This document shows positions 9,694-20,744 of a DNA stretch of 64,000 nt, piece by piece (positions within the stretch are counted from its first letter, which is position 1; every line of letters begins with the position of its first letter). Source of the DNA: Lepidurus packardi (Eukaryota; Arthropoda; Branchiopoda; Notostraca; Triopsidae); contig JAKZAN010000004.1 of the NCBI GenBank assembly GCA_023053545.1, forward strand, positions 6,076,001-6,140,000. The letters run 5' to 3'. A program made the translations under genes and the position numbers. Under the pieces are notes generated by a model. The model was not told the origin of the DNA. It ran no database searches and saw only the letters and a program-made list of their open reading frames with translations.

Positions 9694-12553
9694 ATGCAAC
9701 TTAGAAAGTTACGCGCCATTATCAAGGCATCTAGTATAACTCGGGATTCCCAAGTAGTAAGTGGTACCCGTTTTCTTGCTTATCACTATTCTGAAGAAAA
9801 CCATGTGAAACCTTTCGTTAGCAATTTGCCTATAAGTCAGGGGCAAATACCTGTACTGCCCCGAAATTCTTTTACGCTCCATCATCTCAGCCGCCTGAAT
9901 CCCCGCCCCATTTCCGATGTCTACTCCCGGTTAATGTTTATTCCCAATCGGTCTTTTGTTCGTGAGATTAACGCGGATATATTGAGCCCCGTCTCCCTGG
10001 CTGATATGAAACGCATTTTACGAACAAAATTCGGAGGATTTTTAGAAGGGTACACCTGCTTAATTATTGACTGTCCGGAGTGCAAGGAAGGCACGTTGAA
10101 GCTTTCTGAAGGCAAATTGTACGTCAATATGCGAACAGGTTAGCTTTTTTTTTTGTCAATTGAGTCTCTTTTCCTTCATCGGTTTCCTCATCTTCTTCCC
10201 CATTTTGGATGGAATAGGCTATTGTTTTTGCCCCAATTGTCTGCTGAGTGGCACGTGGTCAGACTTCGAGGCCTATTTGAACGCGTACAGTTTAGCTAAA
10301 GAAAAAAGCGCAGGAAGATCAAAAGAGCCAGTCGTTTACCCCAAACTGAGCTCCTTTTTGACTCCGCATCTTCCTAGTCAAACCGAAAAAGCCACCCTGG
10401 ATGAATTATGGAAATTAAGCACGGCTTATGATAAGCTGCCAATTGAGTCTCAAAACGATATCTTAACCCAGTTCGGATTAGAGGTACGAGCTATTTATAT
10501 ATTTTCAACCATCAGTTCGCTTATGAACCCTTACCACGTAGTCTATAACCGCAAAGTACCTTATCAAGTATGAATGTCGGGTAGCAACGAACCCTGTCCG
10601 GCTAATGTTTCCTATCCGTACCCGCCAAACTGGTGAAATCATAGCACTCAAGCTGCTCTCCGTGTCAAGTTCTTCCGAACACAGCCAAGCGGAGCCAATC
10701 ACGAGGCCCGTGGAAGTCACTTATCCTAGGAAGAATGCCTCTTTACTAGGCCAACTACAATCTAAAGAAAAAGACGAGGTGGTCTTGACGTCTTCAATAG
10801 CAGATCTACTGACCATTGCCCAACATACCAATCATTCCGTCTTAGCTTTACCATTAGGTAAAAAGAGAGCTCCTTTTCCCTTGTAAAAGCTTTAGTTATC
10901 CTTCAAATTTTCTCGCTAGGAATTGAACAACTTCCGCAAATAGCACTACCTTCTTTGGAGGGCTACAAGAAGATTATCTTCTGGTTTGGCGAAGGAGCGC
11001 GAGGATGGGAAGCGGCGAGGGTTTTCGCTCGCAAATTGGGCGAAAAACGCTGTTTCTTCGTTAGGTACCACAAATCCAGTTTATCCTACCCATTTCAGTT
11101 CATATTAGAGCTATTTTTTTTAGGCCAAACGATGTGAGCCCATCGCCTTTATATTGCCCGAGTCAAGGTTTGTCGATATCCACGATTCTTCGCAATGCCC
11201 AGCCGATGGGACACAAGTCAATCACTACATTTTCTGCCCTGCGAGACGATGTCTTGGCTGAGGTGACCCACAGCAATGCGGTAATTCCTGTTTGCGTTTG
11301 CAACAGTTTGCGTTTGAGGTGGGCATCACGTTTTTTTGCGAAATTTAGGTGGGCGGTGTTCGTTGGCGCCGTTTCCCTGTTCTCAACGAACTCTTGAAAG
11401 GGCATCGTCGAGGGGAATTGACCGTTTTCACCGGCCCGACAGGTGCCGGCAAAACAACCTTTATCAGCGAATACTCTCTGGATCTATGCATGCAAAAAGT
11501 AAGCCATGTTTTCGAACCCCCTCTAAAAGAAAACCGGGACTTTTTATATCTACGGTTTCGTGCACAACTTGGCTCAGGTCAACACTTTATGGGGCAGCTT
11601 TGAAATTCGGAACGTGAGACTGGCCAAAATGATGTTGCAACAGTTTGGTGGTTTCCCGCTCGAACATGCCTTGGACCAGTTCGAAAAATTGGCCAATAAT
11701 TTTGAAAAGTTACCTTTGTATTTCTTAACTTTCCATGGACAGCAAAGCCTGAAAACAGTGCTCGACGTAATTATCCTTTTCCGCTTTCTCAAAAAGAGAA
11801 AATCAAAATCAAACGCAATCCTAATTTGCTATTTTAAAAAAAAAAAACGATTAGGCTATGAGCCATGCTGCATATGTACACGATATTGCTCATGTTATCG
11901 TGGATAACTTGCAGTTTATGATGGGAGCCGGCTCGGGCGATTCTTCGAGTGTGGACCGATTTTGGAAGCAGGACCAAATCGTGGGAGCTTTCCGACAATT
12001 TGCGACTCTCAATAATGTTCACGTCACTCTGGTTATCCATCCACGCAAAGTATCTTCTTCCGTCTTGACATAAGAAGAAAAAAAAGTAATCATTGGTAAT
12101 GTTAGGAAGATAGTGAAGAATTGTCAACGAGTTCCATCTTCGGAAGCGCTAAAGCCTCGCAAGAATCTGATAACGTACTCATTTTACAAGACAAGAAGTT
12201 AAGCGACCCTAGCAAACGCCGAAAGTATCTACAGGTCTATTATTAACATATTTCAACAAGACTATGTCCATTACGTTCGATGATCTATCACAATTCCAAT
12301 TGCAGGTGGCTAAGTTTTCTAAGTTTTCTGATTCCAGGTGGCTAAAAATCGGTATACGGGTGATCTGGGCATTATGCCATTGGAATTCCACAAAGATGCG
12401 CTCAGTTTTGCTACCCGGAAGAAGTTTGTCAAGCCAGCCAGTGCTTTGCCTCCCAGAAAAGCCTCATTCGGTCCCGACTCTCCAAACACTATTGAGAAGT
12501 CGTCGTTTCCTTCTCCTGTCCAGCATAATCCTAACAAATCAAATGAAGAGTAG
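9694..12553 (+). CDS. TWNK: Twinkle mitochondrial replicative DNA helicase
   Basis: Hexameric 5'-3' helicase of the mtDNA replisome, related to phage T7 gp4. Ten exons (9694-10138, 10218-10483, 10569-10857, 10920-11064, 11124-11280, 11349-11498, 11578-11766, 11855-12049, 12106-12234, 12338-12553) give 726 residues. The N terminus is basic and hydroxylated, as for a mitochondrial presequence. The primase-like domain keeps two CxxC pairs (CPEC about 127-130, CPNC about 153-156). The helicase core has Walker [11 protein letters not shown], the [15 protein letters not shown] block, the LTFHGQQS motif, [11 protein letters not shown] (Walker B region), VTLVIHPRK and [17 protein letters not shown]. 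Start is the ATG after GAATATT at 9694. The Ser/Pro-rich tail is short. The acceptor of the last intron is duplicated (see findings). Confidence 0.96.
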
Positions 12554-15500
12554 CGTTGAAACTATAAATGTTGCTATTGTCAACGTTCCTAGTGCTCAAT
12601 TTTGTAAAAAAAAATAAACGACAAAAATTTTCTGAGCTCAACTTTCTAAATATGTAAAACGAAGGGGCGGAAGGTATAACATTTTTAGCGCTCGGCTGTT
12701 AAAAATGCTATAATCCAAATGGTTTCGTAGCATTGGCGCACGTATATCTTAAGAAGATTTAGGGTTATGTTGATATGCAAATGAAGAACTCCCCAAACCA
12801 GCTATACTGACGGCTAAACTTGTTACTAGAAAGACTATATCCGGTTATAGTGTTTCTTGTCGCCCTTAGCTCTAGAGCTAACGGGATGTACCCATAGAAG
12901 GTAGCATGGAATCTATATAGGAATAGGTAGATGGGCTTGGGGTTGGCGTGACAAGTTACACTAACGTATTCCGAGGGAATAGTAGTACCATAGGTGTGGA
13001 TAGGCCTATAGCTCTAGGGGGAAACGGTGAAGTTGGTCAGCGGTTTTCTCTCTCTTCGTTTGATAATGGGCTTTTTGTTACGAATATGGCTTCTCGGGAA
13101 CAAAAATGATAAACGAAAGAGAGCCTTTCTATGGACCACTTTTTGACGTCAGGGGAAGTCAAATGTATTCGTTTGGTGTCCGTGTTGGGGGGGGGGGGCT
13201 TTTACTTAAAAAATTGGCTCTGAGACCGGATTATGAGATTCCACTGATGCTGGCTCAACTGGGACGTGAGTGAATTGACCTGCTGAGGGAAGAGAGGGGG
13301 GGGGGGGGGGTCGTTTGAAGTTGTGGTCGTCGTTATCCCACATGTAAGCTGGTTTTTAGGATGAAACGAGCGGCTTCAATCAGCATATTCCCTCATCGAG
13401 GCTCGGGTCGTTGCCTTCTTTTACTTTCCCTTTCAATGTCTGGTGATGTGGGCCAACTTGGAGGGCAATATATACGACGGTGAAATGGTTAAATGGTACC
13501 GCCGTTGCTCGTAGCGTGAAAAATGATTAATTGCCCACATAAACTTATTCATGATACCTGCAAAATCCATTCAGGCACCTAGACCCTCCCTTAGAAAGGG
13601 AAAAAACGTGATTTACCTTAATCATTGTTGATAAAAACCAGAAACAGAATAAGTACTATGCTCCATCTGGTTGTGCAAAAACCTGTTTGGGGCGTAATCA
13701 AAGGCGTTTATTATTAAATAAACACGTATAATAAATCCCGTTCTGGGTTTACCTAGAATTTTTAGCCAAATTATTTCAGAGATAACTTCTTGGCGGGAAC
13801 TAGTGGGTGTATGGTAAATTTTAGGCGGGAAGTTATTGTTTACGTTAGGAACTTTAGGCGGGAAAAGTTACAAGTTACGTGCGGGGTTGAAGTTGATATG
13901 AATGAAATGGGTTTTAAGACTGAACCTAATTTATAACTACTATAGCTACTTCTTCTACTTATTCAAATGGATAAGCTTCCAGTCATGGATTGTAACTAAT
14001 CATTTCACATCAGTATTTTTTACTTCCTCCCATTGAGGATCCATTAAATTTAAGAAAGCTTGTGCGCCATAATTGTACATGTAGGCTCCTTTCTCCAGAA
14101 TTCTCTCTACTCCGTATAGGTCAATGAACTCTTCTCACAACATCATGTAAAGTGTTGGAGTATAGCGTCTTACTATCCCTAAGTTCTAGTCATAATATTG
14201 GCTTGGAGTAATTTGCATAACGCTTGACTAGACGTACTTAATTATACGCTTCTATGCTATTGCAGGCGAGTCTATTTTTTGGGATTGGACGCATAGATTA
14301 AACTTTTTATTTCTTTAGAAAAGAGATGGGAAGAAACGAGAGAGCTGTGTGCGTGTGTGAATAGACACGGTGAAAGCTTTCTTGTTGCTGGCGGTACAAG
14401 TTTAGGTTACTGACCTCCGCTTGACAGTTAATTTACGTTTACCCTGGTATGCAGCCTTTTTCTGCGTGAATCGTACTAAAATATTGCACTGTTTGGCTTC
14501 TATGCATACCTTTATCAGTCTGTGATGACAAATACACCGATTCACTCTTACCAATATCATTAAAAAGCACCTTGATCAGCCGAGTTCTGATGAAAATTTA
14601 GATAACGCGTTAAGTTTCGCTCAATTCGTTTTAGCGTAGGTCTGCTCTTTGTCTTGCCTTTACCTTGCTTGTCTCTATCTATGAATGGTCTTGGATTAAG
14701 CCAAAAGATACCGCACTCGATAATTTGTGCAATTACAGAAATTAACTATATCTATAACTAATTCACTCTTCTAGAATTGTCGTTATCCTTTATACAGTCT
14801 TTTCATTTCATTGTCATTAATGACAGTACCGTTCTATAGTTTTTATAATTATTCGATTTAAAATTGTTTTTGTAATATTCGATTTTTAATTCATTTATAT
14901 AATTAATAGTTTATATGATTAGTTTGTAATTAATTTATTTATATAATTATATACTCAACGAAATACTATAGGCTCGCTACTTTTTCATTTCTGCCAAATT
15001 CCTAATTTGTATTTATTAATTTCGCCTTGTGACAGTTCTAGGATGAATTCTGCCGAGTGAATACCGAATGTAAAAGGAAATCCTCGCGATGCTTGTGGAA
15101 GGGTCAATGAACCTTTGGGGCTCTGGTGAATCGAGTTGACGAGTTTACACGCGAGGAAAGCGTACGCACGTGAGAAAGCGTTGCAGGCGGGGAATCCTCT
15201 TCGGGATCGTTTTGGGTGCTGGAATAGGCGAGTACCATTGCTGTTATGCAAATAGCACGGCCCCGGAGCAGGACAAGCAAAAAGGCGGTGCGATGCTCCG
15301 TGAAATGTTAGAAAAATGGACAGAATATGTGTCAGGAGTAGCACAAACAGCCCGGAGGCAACCGGTATTTTTCGTAGGCAATTAAGCGACCAAGAACTTG
15401 TATGTTGATAGGGTTGGCTCTCCTGCCAGCTTCCCATAACTGTGCGTTTTCTTCAAGGTAGAGCGGTACAGTTATATTATGTACCAGATATTACGATTTC

Positions 15501-17149
15501 TAGACTTTTCTAGGCTTTACGATTTCTAGACTTTTTGAGCTAGATCCTAGATGTAAATGTGAAATAGAGAAGAGGAATGGAACACAAGGTTGTTCACAAG
15601 GTAGTTAAACACAAGGTTGTTCTGCGATGTATGAACGTGGAATGTGAACAACAAGGAGTAGTGTTTTGACATGTATATCTCTAAGCTTTATCGCTGAACG
15701 ACAAAATGTACAACATTTATAAAAAATTAATTCCAACGCTGTTCATGGAGTTGGAAGTAATGAACTCAAGTTGGAGTGTTCAGCATTTCGAGTTGCTATG
15801 ATATGGAAAGGAAAAAAGGGCAGTGACCGGTCTTTTGGCACAGTTCTCGGCTCTTGGCCTCTGGACGGTTTTTCTTTTTGGCACGCACCAAAAAAAGATA
15901 ATGAAGCCGTACATAGAAAAAACAGCTTATCTAAATTTCATGTAAACAAATTACACGTTTTTTCTTTTCTATACTGGGTCAGTTTTCTACAATGACTCGA
16001 CAAAGAGAATTTCTATACAAGACGTTCTCAGAACGTCGTACTGCTGTTGCACATGCTGTGGTATCCCTGTGATGGAGAAGGAGTCCATAATTTTTTAAGA
16101 TTCCGCGAGCAGATACGACTTTGGGGCGGTCCGGAATGGAGACGATGGGACAAAAGCTCGATATGAATCAAATTCGAAAAGTATACCTGCAATCGGCACG
16201 TAAGCCGCATTAAAGATCGCTACTAGAAAGCTTAACCAAATAAGTTATTACGTCGTCAGTCACCGCATAGGAAAAGGAACATAAATTCAGGGAATATGAT
16301 TGGCATCAAAAAGCCTGATAATTTCGCTGTAGGCCGTTTCTTGGTACCGTCCACTTGATCCAGCTTGTCCTTGTGCCTCAGACGGTCCATGTTCTTCGTA
16401 CCCAAATATGAAGTACTGAGTCTGAGACAAACTTGGGAATGCAAACTTGTTATCTAGACGTTCTTGGAACGTGGATGTCCAGTTTTAAACTGGTGACAAA
16501 TTGAGCAAAGTTAAACCATGCGCCATAATCCTTCTTCTAACTTGAGGTTCATTTGTATCTTGTCTGTCACCTTGAACCGATTACCAACCTTGTAAGAGTC
16601 CAAAACCTTGATTTCGAGAAACATGGAGTGATGCTTTATTTTTCGTCAGGTTTCACTCTCTTTTTCTTGGTCGCAGACTGCATTTCCTGAGTAACCTTAT
16701 TTAGCATTGCGTTTCTTCGCTCTTACAAAGAATCCCGGAATCACTTCGCTCCGCAATACAATACCGAACTCAACCTATCCTAAAAAAATTCCTTTCCCAG
16801 GTCTCCCAAGGCGGAAAGAAATATTCTTTCATTAAACGATCAGAAGATACTACAGATACATTTAAAACGCTTTTTGACCGACCGGTGGCGCGAGAGGGTT
16901 TAATCGAGCAGGAAATCGGGCTCTTTCTCAAGGATACCTTTGGCGTTTGCAGGCAAGGTCAAAAGGGTTGCTTTTGCTTTATACCATGCGGGTGTAAGAT
17001 TTCGTCTGGTTAAGACCATAGTTGTTGAATTCCAAGTTGTCGCCAAGCTAGAAACTTCTGACTTCGGAACCAAAAGAAACCAAAGATACAGCTTTCACAC
17101 TAAAAAATTCTACGGAAAACGTTATATTCTACGTGTGCAGTGCTTAAAC
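12554..17149. other. Gene-poor region between Twinkle and Cyp306a1
   Basis: About 4.6 kb. It begins with the Twinkle 3' end (AATAAA-like signal near 12612). It includes two poly-G tracts (about 13188-13197 and 13297-13310) and a very AT-rich stretch (about 14760-14960). A 150-codon minus-strand frame (14985-15437) and an exon-like segment (16805-16980) are discussed in the findings. No protein family was recognised. The last few hundred bases probably hold the Cyp306a1 promoter and leader. Confidence 0.5.
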
Positions 17150-19779
17150 ATGCTCAGCAGTGTAACGGCAATGCTGACGGATTTCGAAAATCATTTTTCC
17201 GTATGGGTGACGGCTGGCTTGGCTTTTGTTACTGGGCTGTTTTGGTTCTTCTGCTGGCCGCCTTGGCACCTCCGACGACAGGTTCCATCACCACCCGGAC
17301 CGTGGGGTTTGCCCCTACTCGGCTACTTGCCATTCATGGACCCCAAAGCTCCCTATAACACATTATATCAATTAGCTCAGCGATACGGGCCGGTTTACTC
17401 ACTGAAACTAGGCTCCGTAAATGCAATAGTCCTGTCGGATCCTCAGCTGATTCGCCGAGCTTTCGCCCAAGACGTTTTCAGCGGCCGTGCCCCTTTATAC
17501 CTCACCCACGGCATTATGCAAGGCTACGGTATGGTTACTTCTAATACACACACGCAATTTGTTTAAGCATATTAGATTAGTTGGTAAACTAATCTATAAT
17601 GTGCTTCAAAACTAAAATAGTGCAATGCGTGGTTCTTCTAACCATAACTCCAACCATAATATAACCATACTTCTAACCACGGTTGACTTCAAGGTATGGT
17701 TACTTCTAACACGCACACACGCAATTTTTTTTTTCTGAAGCGTATTAGATTTGTTGGTAAAAACCTGGTGTGCTGTGATTAATATTCGTATAGGATTGAT
17801 TTGCGCCGAGGGAAAGGCTTGGCGAGAGCAACGCCGATTTATGACCGGTGTTATGCGTGAACTAGGTCTCAGTCGATCCAAAGGCGACGGCCAAACTTTA
17901 CTGGAAGATCGGTTCATGGACCGCATACAGGAATTCTTGCAGGTCTCTCTCTCTCTCTTTATTTTTTTTATTCATTTTAACTTCATATGTTATTGGCTTT
18001 CGATTATCATTCGAGATTATGGGGTTGTTCTTTCGCAGGGTTTGAGAGAAGCGAAAGGGCAGCCGCAGGATTTGGTTCCCAAATTGCGGCATTGCATTGG
18101 AAACATTATGAATGCTTTCATTTTTGGAGTTCAATATGCTGAGAATGATCCCACTTGGTTCTGGCTCCAGCATTTGTTAGATGAAGGCTTCAAACATGTC
18201 GCTGTAGCTGGACCCCTTAACTTTTTACCCTTCTTAAGGTAATTATTATTATTTATTGCCACAATAACATGCAAGGCCTATAACAAATGCAGTAATGTCG
18301 CAAAAAAAAATCACTTCTAGTGAACTTGCGTACGAATTGAAGTATTGATTGATCCCCCTTTTGTGAAAGGTTTCTACCGAAATACCGCCGTACCATGTCG
18401 TTCATCTTGGAGGGAAAAGTTGAAACGCATAAACATTATCAGGAAGTGATTGACGAGCACAAGAATCGTTTGAATCTTGAGTACCCGCACTTTGAAAACG
18501 TGATAGAAGCGTATCTGCTGGAAATGAACCGTCGAACGAATTCAGCAGGGTCGTTTACTATCCAACAATTGTATCACGTACTAGCTGATTTATTTGGGGC
18601 GGGAACGGACACTGCTATGACCACCGTGAAATGGGTACTTCTGTACGTCATCAAGTACCCCGAAGTTCAGGTATACAAATCTTGCGTTGAATGAACTGGG
18701 AGTAATTCTTATCCTGAATGAACGTGCGATGTTAAGGGAGTACAGGGTATAGTATTTTGTTGACGATATTTGTTAATATAGTTCGGAGAACTATATGGGT
18801 GTCTGATTCTCAAGATTGCACATTCTGCGTATCAGATTATTTGTATGGCCCATAATGTACGCATGTCGCATTTTCATAAGTATATTAAGGATTAGCTTAA
18901 TGGGATAGTTTATTCCTCTTTGATCCTCGCACGCCTAAAAAAGAGTTACACTTTCAGTATAACATAAGCTGTCTTAAAAGGCTGTGTTGTCCTATCTGTA
19001 CCAAAAATCTATTTTTTAGGCTCGAATGCAAGAGGAATTAGATCGCGTAGTTGGCCAAAATACACTGTATTTAAGCTACCTGCCTCTACTGCCCTATGTT
19101 GAAGCCGTGATTTGTGAAACACAGCGTATTAAAAATGTCCTTCCTTTAGGAGTCCCTCATGGGACGTTGGAAGTAAGCACGCTTTACTCCTATTTTAAGT
19201 GTGCATGATAAGGTGTGCTTGCGTGCGTAGTGCGGCTTATGGGTGTAGTGCGAGTTCTTTTATGGTGATTTCCCGAAACTCGTCTTAAGTGTGTTATAGG
19301 AGCTAAATGGCTCTGTAAAATGAGCTACTATCCTTCCAATGTCTTACAGGATACCGAAATATGTGGCTTTGCGGTGACAAAACGTACGATGGTCATACCT
19401 TTACTATGGGCCATTAATCTTAACCCTACCTTATGGCCAGAACCACATATTTTCCGACCGGAACGTTTTCTTGACCTGGACACGGGACATGTCCACAAAC
19501 CAGATTACTTCATGCCCTTCCAAGCGGGTAAAAACCACTGCATTTGTTAATCTATTAATTTGTTCCTCTTAACTGAAAATAATCCAATTAGGAAGACGTG
19601 TCTGTCTCGGAGAAGAGTTGGGTCGAACGACCGTCTTCATGTTCGTGGCTAGTCTGTTGCAAAAGTTCACACTGACTATGCCGTCAGATGCCAATTACGA
19701 TATCGATCAGGTTCATGACTACGGTTTTACTTTAGTTCCCAAACCGTATTTAGTAGTTGCCAAAGAACGCAGTGCTTGA
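17150..19779 (+). CDS. phm: Cytochrome P450 306A1 (phantom), ecdysteroid 25-hydroxylase
   Basis: Halloween-family P450 that hydroxylates carbon 25 of ecdysteroid precursors in the endoplasmic reticulum. Seven exons (17150-17528, 17794-17942, 18039-18238, 18370-18670, 19020-19172, 19350-19527, 19592-19779) give 515 residues, normal for the family. The ATG at 17150 is followed by one membrane anchor (VWVTAGLAFVTGLFWFFCW) and the proline hinge PPGPWGLPLLGYLP. Phantom-like blocks are LDPKAPY-type (MDPKAPYNTLYQLAQRYGP) and GRAPLYLTHGIMQGYG, then LICAEGKAWREQRRF. The I-helix has AGTDTAMTT, the K-helix ETQR, the heme loop FQAGRRVCLG with the cysteine ligand. The fit to phantom rather than other CYP2-clan members rests on those blocks and on its neighbour Cyp18a1, to which it is tail-to-tail. 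Intron 1 contains a local repeat of its own donor region. Confidence 0.92.
17528..17760 (+). repeat. Direct repeat covering the intron-1 donor of Cyp306a1
   Basis: The exon-1/intron-1 boundary sequence GGTATGGTTACTTCTAA at 17528 and the following ~60 bp (ACACACACGCAATTT ... TTAGATT.GTTGGTAAA) recur at 17693, 165 bp away. Partly inverted fragments (AACCATAC, TTCTAACC) lie between. It creates a second GTATGG inside the intron. Confidence 0.7.
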
Positions 19780-20744
19780 AAAATAAACCCCGCTTGTAAT
19801 AGTGAACTATTGTCAGTTATTAAACATCTTTTAATTAAGGCAATGATTGCAAAAATAAACATTTTTATTGAACAATTATTAGGGTCGTCTTTTTGTACAG
19901 GAGGCACAAAAAGCCAGCTGCTATGTCATAAACATTGTTAACTTTTTTTTTCCTACGCCCTTTCTCTTTCCTTTCATTTTTTTACACACATTACCCTGAT
20001 TGGAATTTGTTGGAAAATTGGCATCACATATAAGATATTCATCTGACAACAGTAATATTTTTTCTTACCAAAAGGAGACTTTCACAACATTAACAAACCC
20101 CTTCACCAAGAATCTCACTGGGATACAACCCAAAATTGCCGATCACTGCCAAGTTACAAAGAATGTATCCCAGATGAGAAAAATGATCATCTCCCTGCCG
20201 AATTTTGGTTTTGCAAATCCCAACACCCTTTCCCATAGTTGTAGTGACAACTCTGACCAACTAGTTGATTATCACAATGACTCATGACTAGCATGTCATG
20301 GCTCGAACCTCCACCAATGTAATCCTTCTTGAGCACACAACCAGGTAAAAATTGTACACTCCCTTCCCCATTTTTTCTGAATTGTTTGTCTTTCTTGTAC
20401 TAAGAAACATACTGTAACGATGTAAAAAGGGGAAGGGAACTATAAGCTCGTGAGATGCCCCGTCAGCTTACAAGATAAAGACATCTCCATTAAGTCTTTG
20501 GAGAGTTTTTCGATTTTTTTCGGTGCTTCCTAACCCCCGATTTCCAGTGGTGTCTAACCGGCCCTGTACGCTATTGCACGGGCTCCTGGTATCTGGAGTT
20601 AATGCCCATATACGATCACAGTTCTGTCAAGAAGCCCAACTGATGTGGCTCACAAGCCGCGAGACGATCCGTCAGCCGCCATTGATGAGACGGAATCCAC
20701 ATTGCAGATTTCAATATGCCTCGGTACTGCACACACCTGTTTAG
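19780..20744. other. Convergent 3' intergenic region of the two P450 genes
   Basis: About 965 bp between the stop codons. AATAAA signals follow the Cyp306a1 stop (near 19784 and 19852). I see no gene here. Confidence 0.5.

Noticed and set aside
16940..17149. N-terminal extension of Cyp306a1 into an upstream open frame
   Set aside because: The extension has no ATG, is basic and unlike any P450. The ATG at 17150 is followed directly by a standard membrane anchor and proline hinge.
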